Numbered from the stretch's first letter, positions 42,923 to 52,428 are shown. The stretch is 64,000 nucleotides of DNA from Halobellus litoreus (GCF_024464595.1 NZ_JANHAW010000001.1:434001-498000), one strand, 5' to 3'. The notes: generated by a model from the letters alone, not told the origin. Made by a program: numbers and translations.

Positions 42923-43744
42923 TCACGCGGGCGCGCTGATCGTGAACAGGAGGACGTTGTGGGTCGCCGGCCCGAACCCGACGGCCGCGACGAAGCCGAG
43001 CAGCAGGCGCGCCTCCGTCGGGTCCGTCTCGACGAGATCCGCGAACAGCCACACGACGAGCGACGCGATCGCGATCTTGACGACGACGAACAGCCATCCC
43101 GAACCGAGCACCGGTGCGGTCGGCAGGCCCGCCGCGAAGTCGACGATGAGCCGCGACAGCGGCGTCCGTTCGCCGAAGCCGAGAATGTCGATGCCGGCCG
43201 CCGTCGACACGCCGTCGAAGACGTGTGCGAAGACGGCGAAGACGCCGAGCGCCCCGGTGGCCCGCACCTCGGGAACCACGCGGGTGAGTCCGGCCCAGAC
43301 CGCGGCGGCGACGACGGCGGCGACGGCGAGGCTGGCCGCGGGGACGACCGGGGAGAGCGTGCCCGCGGCCGCACCGACGGCGAGGACGCCCGCGACGGCG
43401 ACGGCGGCGAGGCCGCCGCCGCCGAGCGCGAGGACGCGGGCGACGCGCGCCGGATCGAGAACGGCGTCCGCGGCGGTCCAAGCGCCCACGGCGGCGATCG
43501 CGACGGTGACGTAGACGGCGGGGGTCCCCGCGAGCGGACGGGCCAGCGTCGGCAGCGCACCGACGACGTAGAGGACGTGCAGTGCGGACCCCAGGGCCAT
43601 CCACGGCGCGAGCGCGAGGACCCGTTCGGTCGTGACCGCCGGTCGACGTCGGAGCGCGGCCCGCGCGACGACTGCGGCCGCGACCAGAAGCGTCACGAGG
43701 TACGGCGGCGGCGGCAGCGCGAACCCCTCCGGGAGTATCGCCAT
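42923..43744 (-). CDS. DUF63 family integral membrane protein
   Basis: 273 residues, about eight hydrophobic segments, rich in Ala and Val. The segment AVFAHVFDGVSTAAGIDILGF near 185-205 and GFGPATHNVLLF at the end are conserved in the archaeal DUF63 family. Function not known. An AT box (GTTTTGCC complement near 43771) lies 27 nt upstream of the ATG. Confidence 0.83.
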   Translation of the reverse strand: MAILPEGFALPPPPYLVTLLVAAAVVARAALRRRPAVTTERVLALAPWMALGSALHVLYVVGALPTLARPLAGTPAVYVTVAIAAVGAWTAADAVLDPARVARVLALGGGGLAAVAVAGVLAVGAAAGTLSPVVPAASLAVAAVVAAAVWAGLTRVVPEVRATGALGVFAVFAHVFDGVSTAAGIDILGFGERTPLSRLIVDFAAGLPTAPVLGSGWLFVVVKIAIASLVVWLFADLVETDPTEARLLLGFVAAVGFGPATHNVLLFTISAPA

Positions 43745-43851
43745 ACTGGCGGCATCCCGACCCGCAGGCAAAACGGTACCGGACCGATCTCGACGCGCTT
43801 CGTCACCCCGTCGATAGCGGCCGGCGGCCCCGCGGGCCTCCGAGCCCGGGA

Positions 43852-43959
43852 CGGCTGTTCGGATCGGGTCGGCTGTTCGGGTTGGGGCGGCTGTTCGAGT
43901 CGGGTCGGCTGTCCGGGTCGGGGCGGCTATTCGGATCGGGTCGGCTATTCGGGCGTCCG
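43852..43959. repeat. Tandem repeat, six units of exactly 18 bp
   Basis: Units start at 43852, 43870, 43888, 43906, 43924 and 43942. Each begins CGGCTGTTC, CGGCTGTCC or CGGCTATTC and has GGGT or GGGG at its end (the sixth unit diverges). The last unit covers the stop codon of the minus-strand gene ending at 43945. The rest lies in the 200-bp gap before the DUF63 gene. Confidence 0.85.
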
Positions 43960-45201
43960 ACACTGCTGTCGGATGGGATTCATCACGAGCCAGACGGTGA
44001 GCACCGACAGCACGAGGACGATGGTGACCGCGGAGACGACGTAGCCGAGCGTGATCCGCTGGAAGATCATATTGATCAGCTGACCGGTCCCGACGATCAC
44101 GCCCAGGATACCGAACGCGGACAGCGACACCTGTTTGCCGGCCTGGTACCGCATATCGCGTCGGATCTGGATACTGTCGCCGACGCTGATGTTCAGGTTG
44201 TCGCGTTCGGTGCTCGGAATCCGGACGGACAGCGACTCCTCCTCGCCGTAGGAACTCTCCGGCGCGGTCTCGGGTTCGAGAGCCGTGTCCTCCTCCCACC
44301 CGGACTGACAGCGGACGTTGCGCCGTTTCTTCGTTCCCCGCATCCAACTGAGTAGCACCCGGTCGTTCTCCTCGATGCCGAGTCCCTTCATCGCGTCCTC
44401 GTTCATCCGGACGACGTTGCGGCCCTCGTCGCGGTCGTAGCCCGGGAGGACGCGGAAGTTCGAGTAACTGTAATCGACGAACCGCCGTCCGAGCCACTTC
44501 GAGGCCCGCTCTAGCGTCGTCTCCGCCTCCTCGACGTCGGTGAGTATCCGGAGCCTGACCTCGTTGTCCTCGCCCTCGTCCTTCGAGTCGACGCGGAGGA
44601 GCTTCCGGGTGATGCCGTTGATCCTGATCGTGTTGTCCGTCCGGTTCTTGTGATCGTACGTTTCGATCGGCAACTGGATTCGGGAACCCGTCTTCGGGTT
44701 GATCAGTTCACAGACGTCGCCCCGTTCCAGCGCGTCCGCACCGTCCATATCCCTCGCGGAGATGTACCCGGCGAGCCCCTCGGTCGTGATGTCGCGGTCC
44801 TCCTGCTCCCACGCCGAAACGCGGTGGACGTTCAGGGCGTCCAGCGTCTCCGTGTCGCACTCGCGGACCACGACCGACATATTCTCGTCGTCGTCGCCGC
44901 CCTCCGGGTCGAGGCCGATCTCCCGCTGGAGTCTGGTCCGGATGCAGGCCCACGGCCGACCCTCGTCGGTGGAGAACTCCGCGACGTCGTGGTCGTCGCT
45001 GAACGCGATGATCTGCGCCAGCGTCCCGTCGGTCTCCGCTCCCGGGGCCGACAGCTCGACGTACTCGTACTCCGCCGTGTCGTCGAGTCCCGAGAGGGTC
45101 GACTGCGGAACGATGACCGCATACCGGAACTTGTCGCCGTCCTCGAAGCAGTGGTTTCTGAAGTCCGAAATCGTCTTCGAGACTACCGTCGCGCTGCCCA
45201 A
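43945..45201 (-). CDS. Uncharacterised protein with barrel-like segments and a C-terminal membrane anchor
   Basis: 418 residues. Three stretches look like halves of AbrB or double-psi barrels: ALERGDVCELINPKTG (157-172), MNEDAMKGLGIEENDRVLLSW (266-286) and IPSTERDNLNISVGDSIQIRRD (328-349). Two hydrophobic helices follow (about 358-380 and 385-408). Thus a cytoplasmic binding module is held at the membrane. It overlaps the gamma-glutamylcyclotransferase-like gene by 19 bp and is probably made with it. I know no characterised homologue. Confidence 0.7.
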   Translation of the reverse strand: MGSATVVSKTISDFRNHCFEDGDKFRYAVIVPQSTLSGLDDTAEYEYVELSAPGAETDGTLAQIIAFSDDHDVAEFSTDEGRPWACIRTRLQREIGLDPEGGDDDENMSVVVRECDTETLDALNVHRVSAWEQEDRDITTEGLAGYISARDMDGADALERGDVCELINPKTGSRIQLPIETYDHKNRTDNTIRINGITRKLLRVDSKDEGEDNEVRLRILTDVEEAETTLERASKWLGRRFVDYSYSNFRVLPGYDRDEGRNVVRMNEDAMKGLGIEENDRVLLSWMRGTKKRRNVRCQSGWEEDTALEPETAPESSYGEEESLSVRIPSTERDNLNISVGDSIQIRRDMRYQAGKQVSLSAFGILGVIVGTGQLINMIFQRITLGYVVSAVTIVLVLSVLTVWLVMNPIRQQCRTPE

Positions 45202-45872
45202 CTGGAATCACCCGAGATCTCGTCGTTCTCCGCGACGGTGTTGAAGTCGCTCGCGTCGGTCGAGTCGTACGCGGTCTCGTACGTGGTCGCACAGAAGTCC
45301 CGGTAGAACTCCGTGGCCAACTCCGAGCCGTACATCTCCCCGATCATCATAATGCCGTTGACGATCCGGTTGTGGTACGTCCGGTTGCGCGGTTTCTCGG
45401 CGGTGAGATCCGTGTGCTCCGCGCTGTTGGCGAACAACCGGACTTCCGACAGGTCGGTGACGTCGTACTCGTCGATGCGGTCCGGATCGACGTAGTACTC
45501 GAGTGTCGGGTCCCGGACGCCGGTGTAATCGTACGGCGTCTCCGTCGCCTTGATCTGTGCTTCCTCTTCGGCGGTCAGCCCGAACACCACCACGCCGTTG
45601 ATCCAGTCGTTCGGATCGTCCGTGCGAACGGCTTCTAACATCGTTCCTCCCCGATCGGATTCCAGCGAGTAGTACCGGCGGAACCCCCAGATCTTCGCGG
45701 GGGCGTAGACGATCCGTTCGCGGCGTTCCTCCCACTTCTCCAGCGCGTTCGGTCTGACGGTCCGACTCGTGTTCCCCTCGTAGACGTCGTCGAGTTCCGG
45801 GTCGACGTTCTCGAACCGGGAGATCAGACTCGTCGGGAGAATCAGACTACCGTACCCGAATATCGGTGTCAT
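45183..45872 (-). CDS. Gamma-glutamylcyclotransferase-fold (AIG2/GGCT-like) protein
   Basis: 229 residues. The N-terminal FGYGSL (5-10) is the substrate-loop signature of the GGCT superfamily, and ETPYDY with Glu111 matches the catalytic Glu. WGFRRYYSLESDRGG is an extended loop. GGCT enzymes make 5-oxoproline from gamma-glutamyl compounds and related amides. It is the upstream member of an overlapping pair. Haloarchaea use gamma-glutamylcysteine, a conceivable substrate, but this is inferred. Confidence 0.8.
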   Translation of the reverse strand: MTPIFGYGSLILPTSLISRFENVDPELDDVYEGNTSRTVRPNALEKWEERRERIVYAPAKIWGFRRYYSLESDRGGTMLEAVRTDDPNDWINGVVVFGLTAEEEAQIKATETPYDYTGVRDPTLEYYVDPDRIDEYDVTDLSEVRLFANSAEHTDLTAEKPRNRTYHNRIVNGIMMIGEMYGSELATEFYRDFCATTYETAYDSTDASDFNTVAENDEISGDSSWAARR

Positions 45873-46045
45873 TTATGAGTGGTCGTCGATAGCGTGTTGT
45901 CGACTGCCGTACTTCACTATTGCGACGCCACGACCGCAGGTTGCGGAGGCAGCAGCGGGCCGGATTTCCCCGGCGGAGATTTCGCGACGGCGCCGCCGAC
46001 CCCCCGATCCCGTCGCTTTTTTTCGCTCGGAGCCGACGGGGCCGT

Positions 46046-46690
46046 ATGAACAGGACAGAGTTCGCCGCGCGCATCGACCACACGGTCCTGGGGCCGACGA
46101 CGACGATCGACGCCGTCGAGACGGTCCTCGACGAGGCGGAGACCTACGGGATGAACGCCTGTATCCCGCCGTGTTACGTGGCCGAAGCAGTCGCGTACGC
46201 CCCCGACGTCACCCTGGCGACGGTCGTCGGATTCCCGCACGGCCAGCACTCGACGGCGGCGAAACACGGCGAGGCCGTCGACGCCTGGCAGTCCGGCGCT
46301 GACGAGGTGGATATGGTCCTCAACGTCGGGCGCCTGCAGGCCGGCGACGACGACGCGGTCGCCGCCGATATCGCCGAAGTGGTCGCCGCGGTCCCGATCC
46401 CGGTGAAGGTCATCATCGAGACGGCGCTGCTGAGCGACGCCGAGAAGCACCGCGCCTGTGAGGCGGCCGCCGAAGCCGGGGCCGACTTCGTGAAGACGTC
46501 GACGGGGTTCGCCGACGGCGGCGCGACTGTCGCCGACGTCGAACTGATGGCGGAGTACCTGCCGGTCAAGGCCAGCGGCGGTATCGGCTCCTACGAGGAG
46601 GCGACGGCGATGCTCGACGCGGGCGCAGAACGGATCGGGGCGTCATCCGGGGTGGAGATCGTCGAAGGACACCCGGACGAGAGCGACTGA
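46046..46690 (+). CDS. deoC: Deoxyribose-phosphate aldolase
   Basis: 214 residues, the usual short form. The Schiff-base Lys150 lies in DFVKTSTGF and the proton-relay Lys175 in LPVKASGGI. The fold is a TIM barrel. It splits deoxyribose-5-phosphate into glyceraldehyde-3-phosphate and acetaldehyde. A T-rich run (CTTTTTTT) 23-30 nt before the start may be the promoter. Confidence 0.95.
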   Translation: MNRTEFAARIDHTVLGPTTTIDAVETVLDEAETYGMNACIPPCYVAEAVAYAPDVTLATVVGFPHGQHSTAAKHGEAVDAWQSGADEVDMVLNVGRLQAGDDDAVAADIAEVVAAVPIPVKVIIETALLSDAEKHRACEAAAEAGADFVKTSTGFADGGATVADVELMAEYLPVKASGGIGSYEEATAMLDAGAERIGASSGVEIVEGHPDESD

Positions 46691-46722
46691 CTATCTAGAG
46701 GCACCCGGACGAGAGCGACTGA
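46670..46722. repeat. 21-bp direct repeat across the deoC stop codon
   Basis: A perfect 21-bp direct repeat occurs at 46670-46690 and 46702-46722, 32 bp apart. The first copy encodes the deoC C-terminus and stop; the second lies just after it, also ending in TGA. It looks like a recent local duplication. Confidence 0.85.
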
Positions 46723-46797
46723 TCACCGGGACGCGCTCGAACGGGGAAATCGGGGTCCGTCGGAGACGGCACGGCGGAACCCGCGGGTCGGACCCGC

Positions 46798-46971
46798 TTA
46801 CTCCTCTCGCATCTCGCCGAGTCGGTCGACGAGGGCGTCGGTGTCGACGTCGGACTCGACGTTGACGTCGCCGTCGTGGTCGTGTTCGTGGACGTTGACC
46901 GCTTCGGTGTCGTCGTCCTCGTCGGCGGTCTGCTCTTGCTGCTCGGATTCGTCGTAGCTTCCGAAGCCCAT
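46798..46971 (-). CDS. DUF5786-like haloarchaeal micro-protein
   Basis: 57 residues from the ATG at 46971, directly preceded by an SD-like GGAGGT. MGFGSYDESEQQEQT start, an acidic His/Asp-rich middle (VNVHEHDHDGDVNVE) and a short helix at the end (DALVDRLGEMREE). The pattern fits a widely conserved small haloarchaeal family. The His-rich stretch could bind metal; no function known. Confidence 0.83.
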   Translation of the reverse strand: MGFGSYDESEQQEQTADEDDDTEAVNVHEHDHDGDVNVESDVDTDALVDRLGEMREE

Positions 46972-47216
46972 ACCTCCCGATTCAGGCCGGCATAGAAGAA
47001 ACGCACGAAGTGGTCGGCGAGCGCGTGTTGGTGACACGGTGCCGCCCCGACAGCTCCGATAAACCGAACGTGTTAACAAGGTAGTTTAGTGCCGCAGAAC
47101 GCCCAAGAGTCCGTATCGGTGCCCATCTCCACGGCGAATCTGTATTTCGAACGACTGGACTGCTGAGTGATATTTCAGTAGCCTTTTGAGAGGATCCCGA
47201 ATAGCCCGGGACACAA

Positions 47217-48377
47217 ATGAGCGTGAGAGAGGGGACCTCACTGGATCGGTTCGACATCGTCGACCGGGGGGCGACGATCACGGTCCTGCACGTCGACGAC
47301 GACGCGGCCCTCGTCGACCTGGCCGCGACGTTCTTAGAACGCGAGTCGGACTCGATTCGCGTGCTGACCGAGACGAGCGTCGAAGACGGGCGGGCGACCC
47401 TGCGCGACCACGAGATCGACTGCATCGTCAGCGACTACGATATGCCCGGCGAGAACGGACTGGAGTTCCTCGAAACTGTCCGGCAGGCGCGCCCGAAACT
47501 GCCGTTCGTCCTCTTCACCGGGAAGGGGTCCGAGGAGATCGCGAGCGAGGCGATCTCGGCAGGCGTCACCGAGTACCTCCAGAAGGAGAGCGGGACGGAT
47601 CAGTACACCGTGCTCGCGAACCGAATCGAGCAGGCGGTCAAGCGCCGGCGGGCAGAGGAAGAGGTCTACCGGGGCTTTCAGGCGATGGAATCCGCACAGG
47701 AGGGAATCGGAATCATCGGCGCGGACGGCACCTACCGGTACGTGAATCGGTCCTACGCGGATATCTACGACAGGGACGTGACAGAGCTCGTCGGCGAGCA
47801 CTGGGAGACGCTCTACCCCGACGCGGAGGCCGAACGGTTCCACGACAAGATTCTGCCGACGCTGGAACGCCGCGGGACCTGGGTCGGCGAGTCGGTCGGC
47901 GTCACGAAGGGCGGCGAACGGGTCCCGGAGTCGCTCGCGCTCACGCAGATGGACGACGGCGGTCACGTCTGCGTCGTCCGCGACATCTCCGAGCGGAAGG
48001 CCCGCGAGCGCGAACTCCGCCGCGAACAGCAGTTCCTGTACACGACCCTGGAGGCGCTCGGCGACCTGTTCTACGCCTTCGACGAGGAGCTGAACTTGCT
48101 GCGCTGGAACGACCGCATCGAGGCGGTGACCGGCTACTCCGCCGCCGAACTCGACGGCCGCTCGCCGCGAGAGGTGTTCGGCGACGACGCGGCGCGCGTG
48201 GCGTCGGCCATCGACACCGCCGTCTCCGAGCGCCGTCGCGTGAGTGTCGAGGCCGAACTCAGCCGGGAAAACGGCGATTCCGTCGAGTACGAGTTCACCG
48301 GCGCGCCGGTCGAAGACGGCGGTGAACTGCTCGGCGTCTGTGGAGTCGGGCGGAGCGCGGCGACCGAGGAGTCCTGA
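47217..48377 (+). CDS. Response-regulator receiver protein with two PAS domains
   Basis: 386 residues. A REC domain at about 20-140 has the phosphoacceptor Asp near 74 (VSDYDMPG) and acidic pair HVDDD. PAS domains follow at about 150-265 and 270-375. No kinase or output domain is present, so it may receive phosphate and act by protein contact. A hybrid with the membrane kinase gene 61 bp downstream is likely. Confidence 0.88.
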   Translation: MSVREGTSLDRFDIVDRGATITVLHVDDDAALVDLAATFLERESDSIRVLTETSVEDGRATLRDHEIDCIVSDYDMPGENGLEFLETVRQARPKLPFVLFTGKGSEEIASEAISAGVTEYLQKESGTDQYTVLANRIEQAVKRRRAEEEVYRGFQAMESAQEGIGIIGADGTYRYVNRSYADIYDRDVTELVGEHWETLYPDAEAERFHDKILPTLERRGTWVGESVGVTKGGERVPESLALTQMDDGGHVCVVRDISERKARERELRREQQFLYTTLEALGDLFYAFDEELNLLRWNDRIEAVTGYSAAELDGRSPREVFGDDAARVASAIDTAVSERRRVSVEAELSRENGDSVEYEFTGAPVEDGGELLGVCGVGRSAATEES

Positions 48378-48438
48378 TTGCCCCGCGGGGAGCGCGGGAC
48401 CGAAACGTTTTGTCGCTGTTGGACCTCCGGACGAGTGA

Positions 48439-50322
48439 ATGAGTGTCGAATCGAAGAAGCGGATCCTCGGCGGCGGTGCGCTCTCGACGCTCGGCACGTT
48501 GCTCACCACCGTCACGTTATTTGATATCTACGAGGACGTCGCGGTGCAGGGCGACCCGCTGTTTCTCACCGTCGCGGAAAACTCGCTGCCGCTGCTTCTC
48601 AACCTCGGACTCGTCGCCGCGGGCCTGATTCTCGTCCGCAACGACGACCTGCGGACGGAGTTCGTCACGCGCTCGACGAAGTGGAGCGTGCTCGGGGCGG
48701 TTTCGATTTTCGGGATCACCGGCTGGGTGTACTACTTCCAGGTCGCGCAGGGTCGGATCAAACCGCACATTATGTTCAGCCACGTCGTCTCGATGGGCGC
48801 CGTTGCGGGGCTGGCGATCGGCCTCTACGACGGGCAGCGTCGCGAGCGCGAGGAGCAACTGGCGACCGAGCGGGACAAGATCCTGGCCCTGTTCGAGAAC
48901 AGTTCAGACTGTATCGCCGAGATCGAGTTCGTCGGCGACCGTCCGCTCATCCGCGACGTCAACCCCGCCTTCTGTGAGGTGTTCGGATACGACGCCGAGG
49001 CCATCCGGGGTGCGTGCATCGACGAGGTCATCGTCCCCGGCGGCGACGAGGAGATGGCGGGCGCGATCAGCGACCGCGCGCACCGGGGCGAGCAGTTCGA
49101 GGTCGAAGGCGTGACCCGCCTGACGGCCGACGGTGACGCCCGCGTGTTCCGGTTGCAGACGATACCGCTCGACGCCGCGTCCTGGAACGCCGACGGGTAC
49201 GCCGTCTACACTGATATCACCGCCGAGCACCGCTACGAGGAGCGGATGACCGCGCTCCACGAGGCGACGCGGGAACTGATGACGATCGGTTCGACCGAAG
49301 GCATCGCGACGGCGACCGTCGAAGCGGCCGAGGAGATTCTCAGTCTCGACTTCACCGGCATCCACCTCTACGACGCGGACGAGGAGGCGCTGTATCCGGC
49401 CGCTCACACCGAACAGATCGACGACCTCATCGGCGAACCGCCGACGCTTCGGCCGGGCGAAGCCATCGCGTGGGAGGTCTTCGAGAGCGGGACGCCCCGC
49501 TACGTCGGCGATCTGAACGCCGAAGCGGCGGCGTACAACGAGGACTCGCCGCTCGCGAGCGAGTTGCTCGTCCCGCTGAACGGGTTCGGCGTGCTGCTGG
49601 TCGGGGCGCGGACTCCCTACGCGTTCGACGAGTCCGACTTCTCGCTCGCGAAGATCCTGGCCGCCAACGTCGAAGCCGCGATGGAGCGCGCCGAACGCGA
49701 GGAACGACTCCAGCGGCAAAACGAGCGGCTCGAGACGTTCACGAGCATCGTCTCCCACGACCTCCGGAACCCGCTGAGCGTCGCGAACGGCTACCTCGAA
49801 CTCGCCCGCGAGGGCGACGACGAGGCACTCGACCGGGTCGAGGAGGCGCTCGACAGGATGGACGAGTTGATCGGGAGCCTCCTGGAACTCGCTCGCGAGG
49901 GCGAGTCGGTCGACGAGGTCCGCCCCGTCGATCTGGCGTCGGTCGCGCGCAGCGCGTGGTCGAATACGGCGACGGCCGACGCCACGCTCCGGATCGACGC
50001 CGGCGGCGAGATCGAGGCCGATTCGGACAGGCTGCAGCAACTGTTCGAGAACCTCTTTACGAACGCGGTCGAGCACGTGGGCAGCGACGTCACCGTTCGC
50101 GTGCGGTCGACCGAGTACGGGTTCGCCGTCGAAGACGACGGCCCCGGAATCCCCGAGGAGGAGCGGGAAGACGTCCTCGCGCACGGCTACACCACCGAGT
50201 CGGACGGGACCGGCTTCGGTCTCGCGATCGCCAACGAGATCGCCGGCGGACACGGGTGGCGGATGGCGATCGAGTCGGGTCGATCCGGCGGCGCGAAGTT
50301 CGTCTTCGAGACCGAAACGTGA
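48439..50322 (+). CDS. Membrane sensor histidine kinase, PAS-GAF-HisKA-HATPase
   Basis: 627 residues. Four hydrophobic helices in the first 130 residues. A PAS domain lies at about 140-265, GAF at about 275-420, then HisKA with the phosphoacceptor His near 440 (SHDLRNPL). HATPase follows, with N-box LFENLFTNAVEH, G1 DDGPGIP and G2 GTGFGLAI. The partner is probably the REC-PAS protein encoded just upstream. Confidence 0.93.
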   Translation: MSVESKKRILGGGALSTLGTLLTTVTLFDIYEDVAVQGDPLFLTVAENSLPLLLNLGLVAAGLILVRNDDLRTEFVTRSTKWSVLGAVSIFGITGWVYYFQVAQGRIKPHIMFSHVVSMGAVAGLAIGLYDGQRREREEQLATERDKILALFENSSDCIAEIEFVGDRPLIRDVNPAFCEVFGYDAEAIRGACIDEVIVPGGDEEMAGAISDRAHRGEQFEVEGVTRLTADGDARVFRLQTIPLDAASWNADGYAVYTDITAEHRYEERMTALHEATRELMTIGSTEGIATATVEAAEEILSLDFTGIHLYDADEEALYPAAHTEQIDDLIGEPPTLRPGEAIAWEVFESGTPRYVGDLNAEAAAYNEDSPLASELLVPLNGFGVLLVGARTPYAFDESDFSLAKILAANVEAAMERAEREERLQRQNERLETFTSIVSHDLRNPLSVANGYLELAREGDDEALDRVEEALDRMDELIGSLLELAREGESVDEVRPVDLASVARSAWSNTATADATLRIDAGGEIEADSDRLQQLFENLFTNAVEHVGSDVTVRVRSTEYGFAVEDDGPGIPEEEREDVLAHGYTTESDGTGFGLAIANEIAGGHGWRMAIESGRSGGAKFVFETET

Positions 50323-50455
50323 GCGGATCGCGTGCGCTCTCCGGGCCAATTCCGTCGAAATCGACTTCGTCGATCGTCTAAACGCCGATCGAAAAATATG
50401 GAGTTATCCCTGTGGAGTGCACTCGACGAGGTACACCCCCTCACGGGAATCGATT

Positions 50456-51796
50456 ATGTCTGGAAAGTACGATCTCGTTATCGTCGGCGGCGGCATCAGC
50501 GGGGCATCGCTTCTGTATACCACTGCGAAGTTCACGGACATCGACTCGATCGCGCTGATCGAGAAGGAGTCAGAGATCGCGGCGATCAACTCACACCACA
50601 CGAACAACTCCCAGACGCTCCACTTCGGGGACATCGAGACCAACTACACCTTGGAGAAGGCCGAGGGCGTCAAGACCGGCGCCGAACTGCTCGCGGGCTA
50701 TCTGGAGAACCACGACCCCGACCGCGAGATGCACGCCAAGCGCAGCAAGATGGTGCTCGGCGTCGGCGACGAGGAGGTCGAGAAACTCGAACGCCGATAC
50801 CACGAGGAGGGCTTCGGCGACCTGTATCCGAAACTCGAACCCATCGGCCGCGAGGAGATCGGCGAGATCGAACCGAACGTCGTCGAGGGTCGCGACCCCG
50901 ATGTCGAGATGCTCGCGCTACAGACCCCCGACGGGTACGTCGTCGACTACGGCGAGACGGCGAAGTCGTTCGTCGAGAACGCGCGCGAGGAGTCGAACGT
51001 CGACGTGTTCACCGGCACGGAGGTCGAAGACGTCACGAAGAACACCGAGGGGTACACGCTCACGACGGGGCGGGGGCCTTTCGACTGCGACGTCGCCGTC
51101 GTCGCCGCCGGATCTCACAGCCTCCAGATCGCGAAGGAACTCGGCTACGGCGAGGATATGGTGCTGCTGCCCGTGGCTGGGAGTTTCTTCCTCGCCGACG
51201 ACCTCCTGAACGGCAAGGTCTACACGCTGCAGATGAAGAAACTCCCCTTCGCGGCAGTCCACGGCGACGCCGACGTCCACGACGGGAGCATCACTCGCTT
51301 CGGGCCGACCGCGAAACTCGTCCCGGCGCTGGAGCGCGGCCGCGTCTCGACGGTCGGCGACTTCCTCGACGTGTTCGGCCTGAACGCCGCGTCGTTCCTC
51401 AGTTACGCCAACATCCTCGCCGACCGGATTCTCCTCCCGTACGTGCTCACCAACCTCCTCTACGACGTCCCCGAACTCGGCACGCGGGCGTTCCTCCCGG
51501 AGGTCCAGAAGGTCGTCCCGAATGTCGATCTCGACGACATCGAACGCGCGAAGGGCTACGGCGGCGTCCGCCCGCAGATCGTCGACACGAGCGAGAAGTC
51601 CCTCGATATGGGCGAGGCGAAGATCGTCGGCGACGACATCGTCTTCAACATCACGCCCTCGCCGGGGGCGTCGACCAGTCTGAAGAACGCGATGCGCGAC
51701 ACGGAGACGATCCTGGAGTTCTTCGACGAGGAGTACGAGTTCGACGAGGACGCCTTCCGCGCGGACACGATCGAGAACTTCCCGCGCGGGGCGTGA
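50456..51796 (+). CDS. mqo: Malate:quinone oxidoreductase-type FAD protein
   Basis: 446 residues from the ATG at 50456. N-terminal FAD motif VGGGISGASLL, then NSHHTNNSQTLHFGDIETNYT, which matches the epsilonproteobacterial type of MQO (Helicobacter/Campylobacter, from memory) rather than the E. coli type. C-terminal NITPSPGASTSLKNA closes the FAD site. The enzyme would pass electrons from malate to the quinone pool at the membrane face. No membrane helix is seen. Confidence 0.8.
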   Translation: MSGKYDLVIVGGGISGASLLYTTAKFTDIDSIALIEKESEIAAINSHHTNNSQTLHFGDIETNYTLEKAEGVKTGAELLAGYLENHDPDREMHAKRSKMVLGVGDEEVEKLERRYHEEGFGDLYPKLEPIGREEIGEIEPNVVEGRDPDVEMLALQTPDGYVVDYGETAKSFVENAREESNVDVFTGTEVEDVTKNTEGYTLTTGRGPFDCDVAVVAAGSHSLQIAKELGYGEDMVLLPVAGSFFLADDLLNGKVYTLQMKKLPFAAVHGDADVHDGSITRFGPTAKLVPALERGRVSTVGDFLDVFGLNAASFLSYANILADRILLPYVLTNLLYDVPELGTRAFLPEVQKVVPNVDLDDIERAKGYGGVRPQIVDTSEKSLDMGEAKIVGDDIVFNITPSPGASTSLKNAMRDTETILEFFDEEYEFDEDAFRADTIENFPRGA

Positions 51797-52054
51797 CGCC
51801 AGCGCACCGCTCGGAACGCAGCAGTCGACCCCGGCGGTCGAGTCGTCCCACGCGGGAGCGGTCCCGCTGAACTGGGGGTTCGGTCGAATTCCGCCCGCCT
51901 TCCATCGAGCCCGGTCACTTCGACGGAGGGGAACTGACTGTACACAGGGATGATCACTTGATTCTCCGATAGCGGGACGGTCGTCTCCCAACTTCGGGGA
52001 GAGAAAAACGAATACCGAAGTCTTATCCGTGTCTCAGGCGTCCGGATAGTTGCA

Positions 52055-52249
52055 ATGGCAAACGGTACGGTTGATTTCTTCAACGACACAGGCGGCTACG
52101 GTTTCATCGAGACAGAGGACGCAGACGAGGACGTGTTCTTCCACATGGAAGACGTCGGCGGCGAGGACCTCACCGAGGGAACGGAGATCGAATTCGAGAT
52201 CGAACAGGCCCCCAAGGGCCCCCGCGCGACGAACGTCGTCCGCGTCTAA
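52055..52249 (+). CDS. cspA: Cold-shock domain protein
   Basis: 64 residues. RNP1 GYGFIE (14-19) and RNP2 DVFFHM (26-31) mark a CSD fold that binds single-stranded RNA or DNA. The acidic composition is haloarchaeal. A CTTATCC box 27-33 nt upstream of the ATG gives a leaderless start. A hairpin follows the stop. Confidence 0.94.
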   Translation: MANGTVDFFNDTGGYGFIETEDADEDVFFHMEDVGGEDLTEGTEIEFEIEQAPKGPRATNVVRV

Positions 52250-52261
52250 TCCGGTTCTGAC

Positions 52262-52280
52262 CGTCGCCGTCTCGGCGACG
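52262..52280 (+). terminator. Hairpin downstream of cspA
   Basis: Perfect 8-bp stem CGTCGCCG-TCT-CGGCGACG starting 13 bp after the stop. No T-run follows, so its strength as a terminator is uncertain. Confidence 0.5.
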
Positions 52281-52428
52281 CACGACCCGCGATTTTCCGA
52301 CAGTTACGTTCGAGAGCGACGGCAACGTCGCGGCTGCGTGAGACGATAATCGGCACCGACAGCGACGGGTCGGACGGCCGTCGTGACAACCGATAATCTA
52401 TTTACCACTCGGCCGTGCGGTGGAGGAT

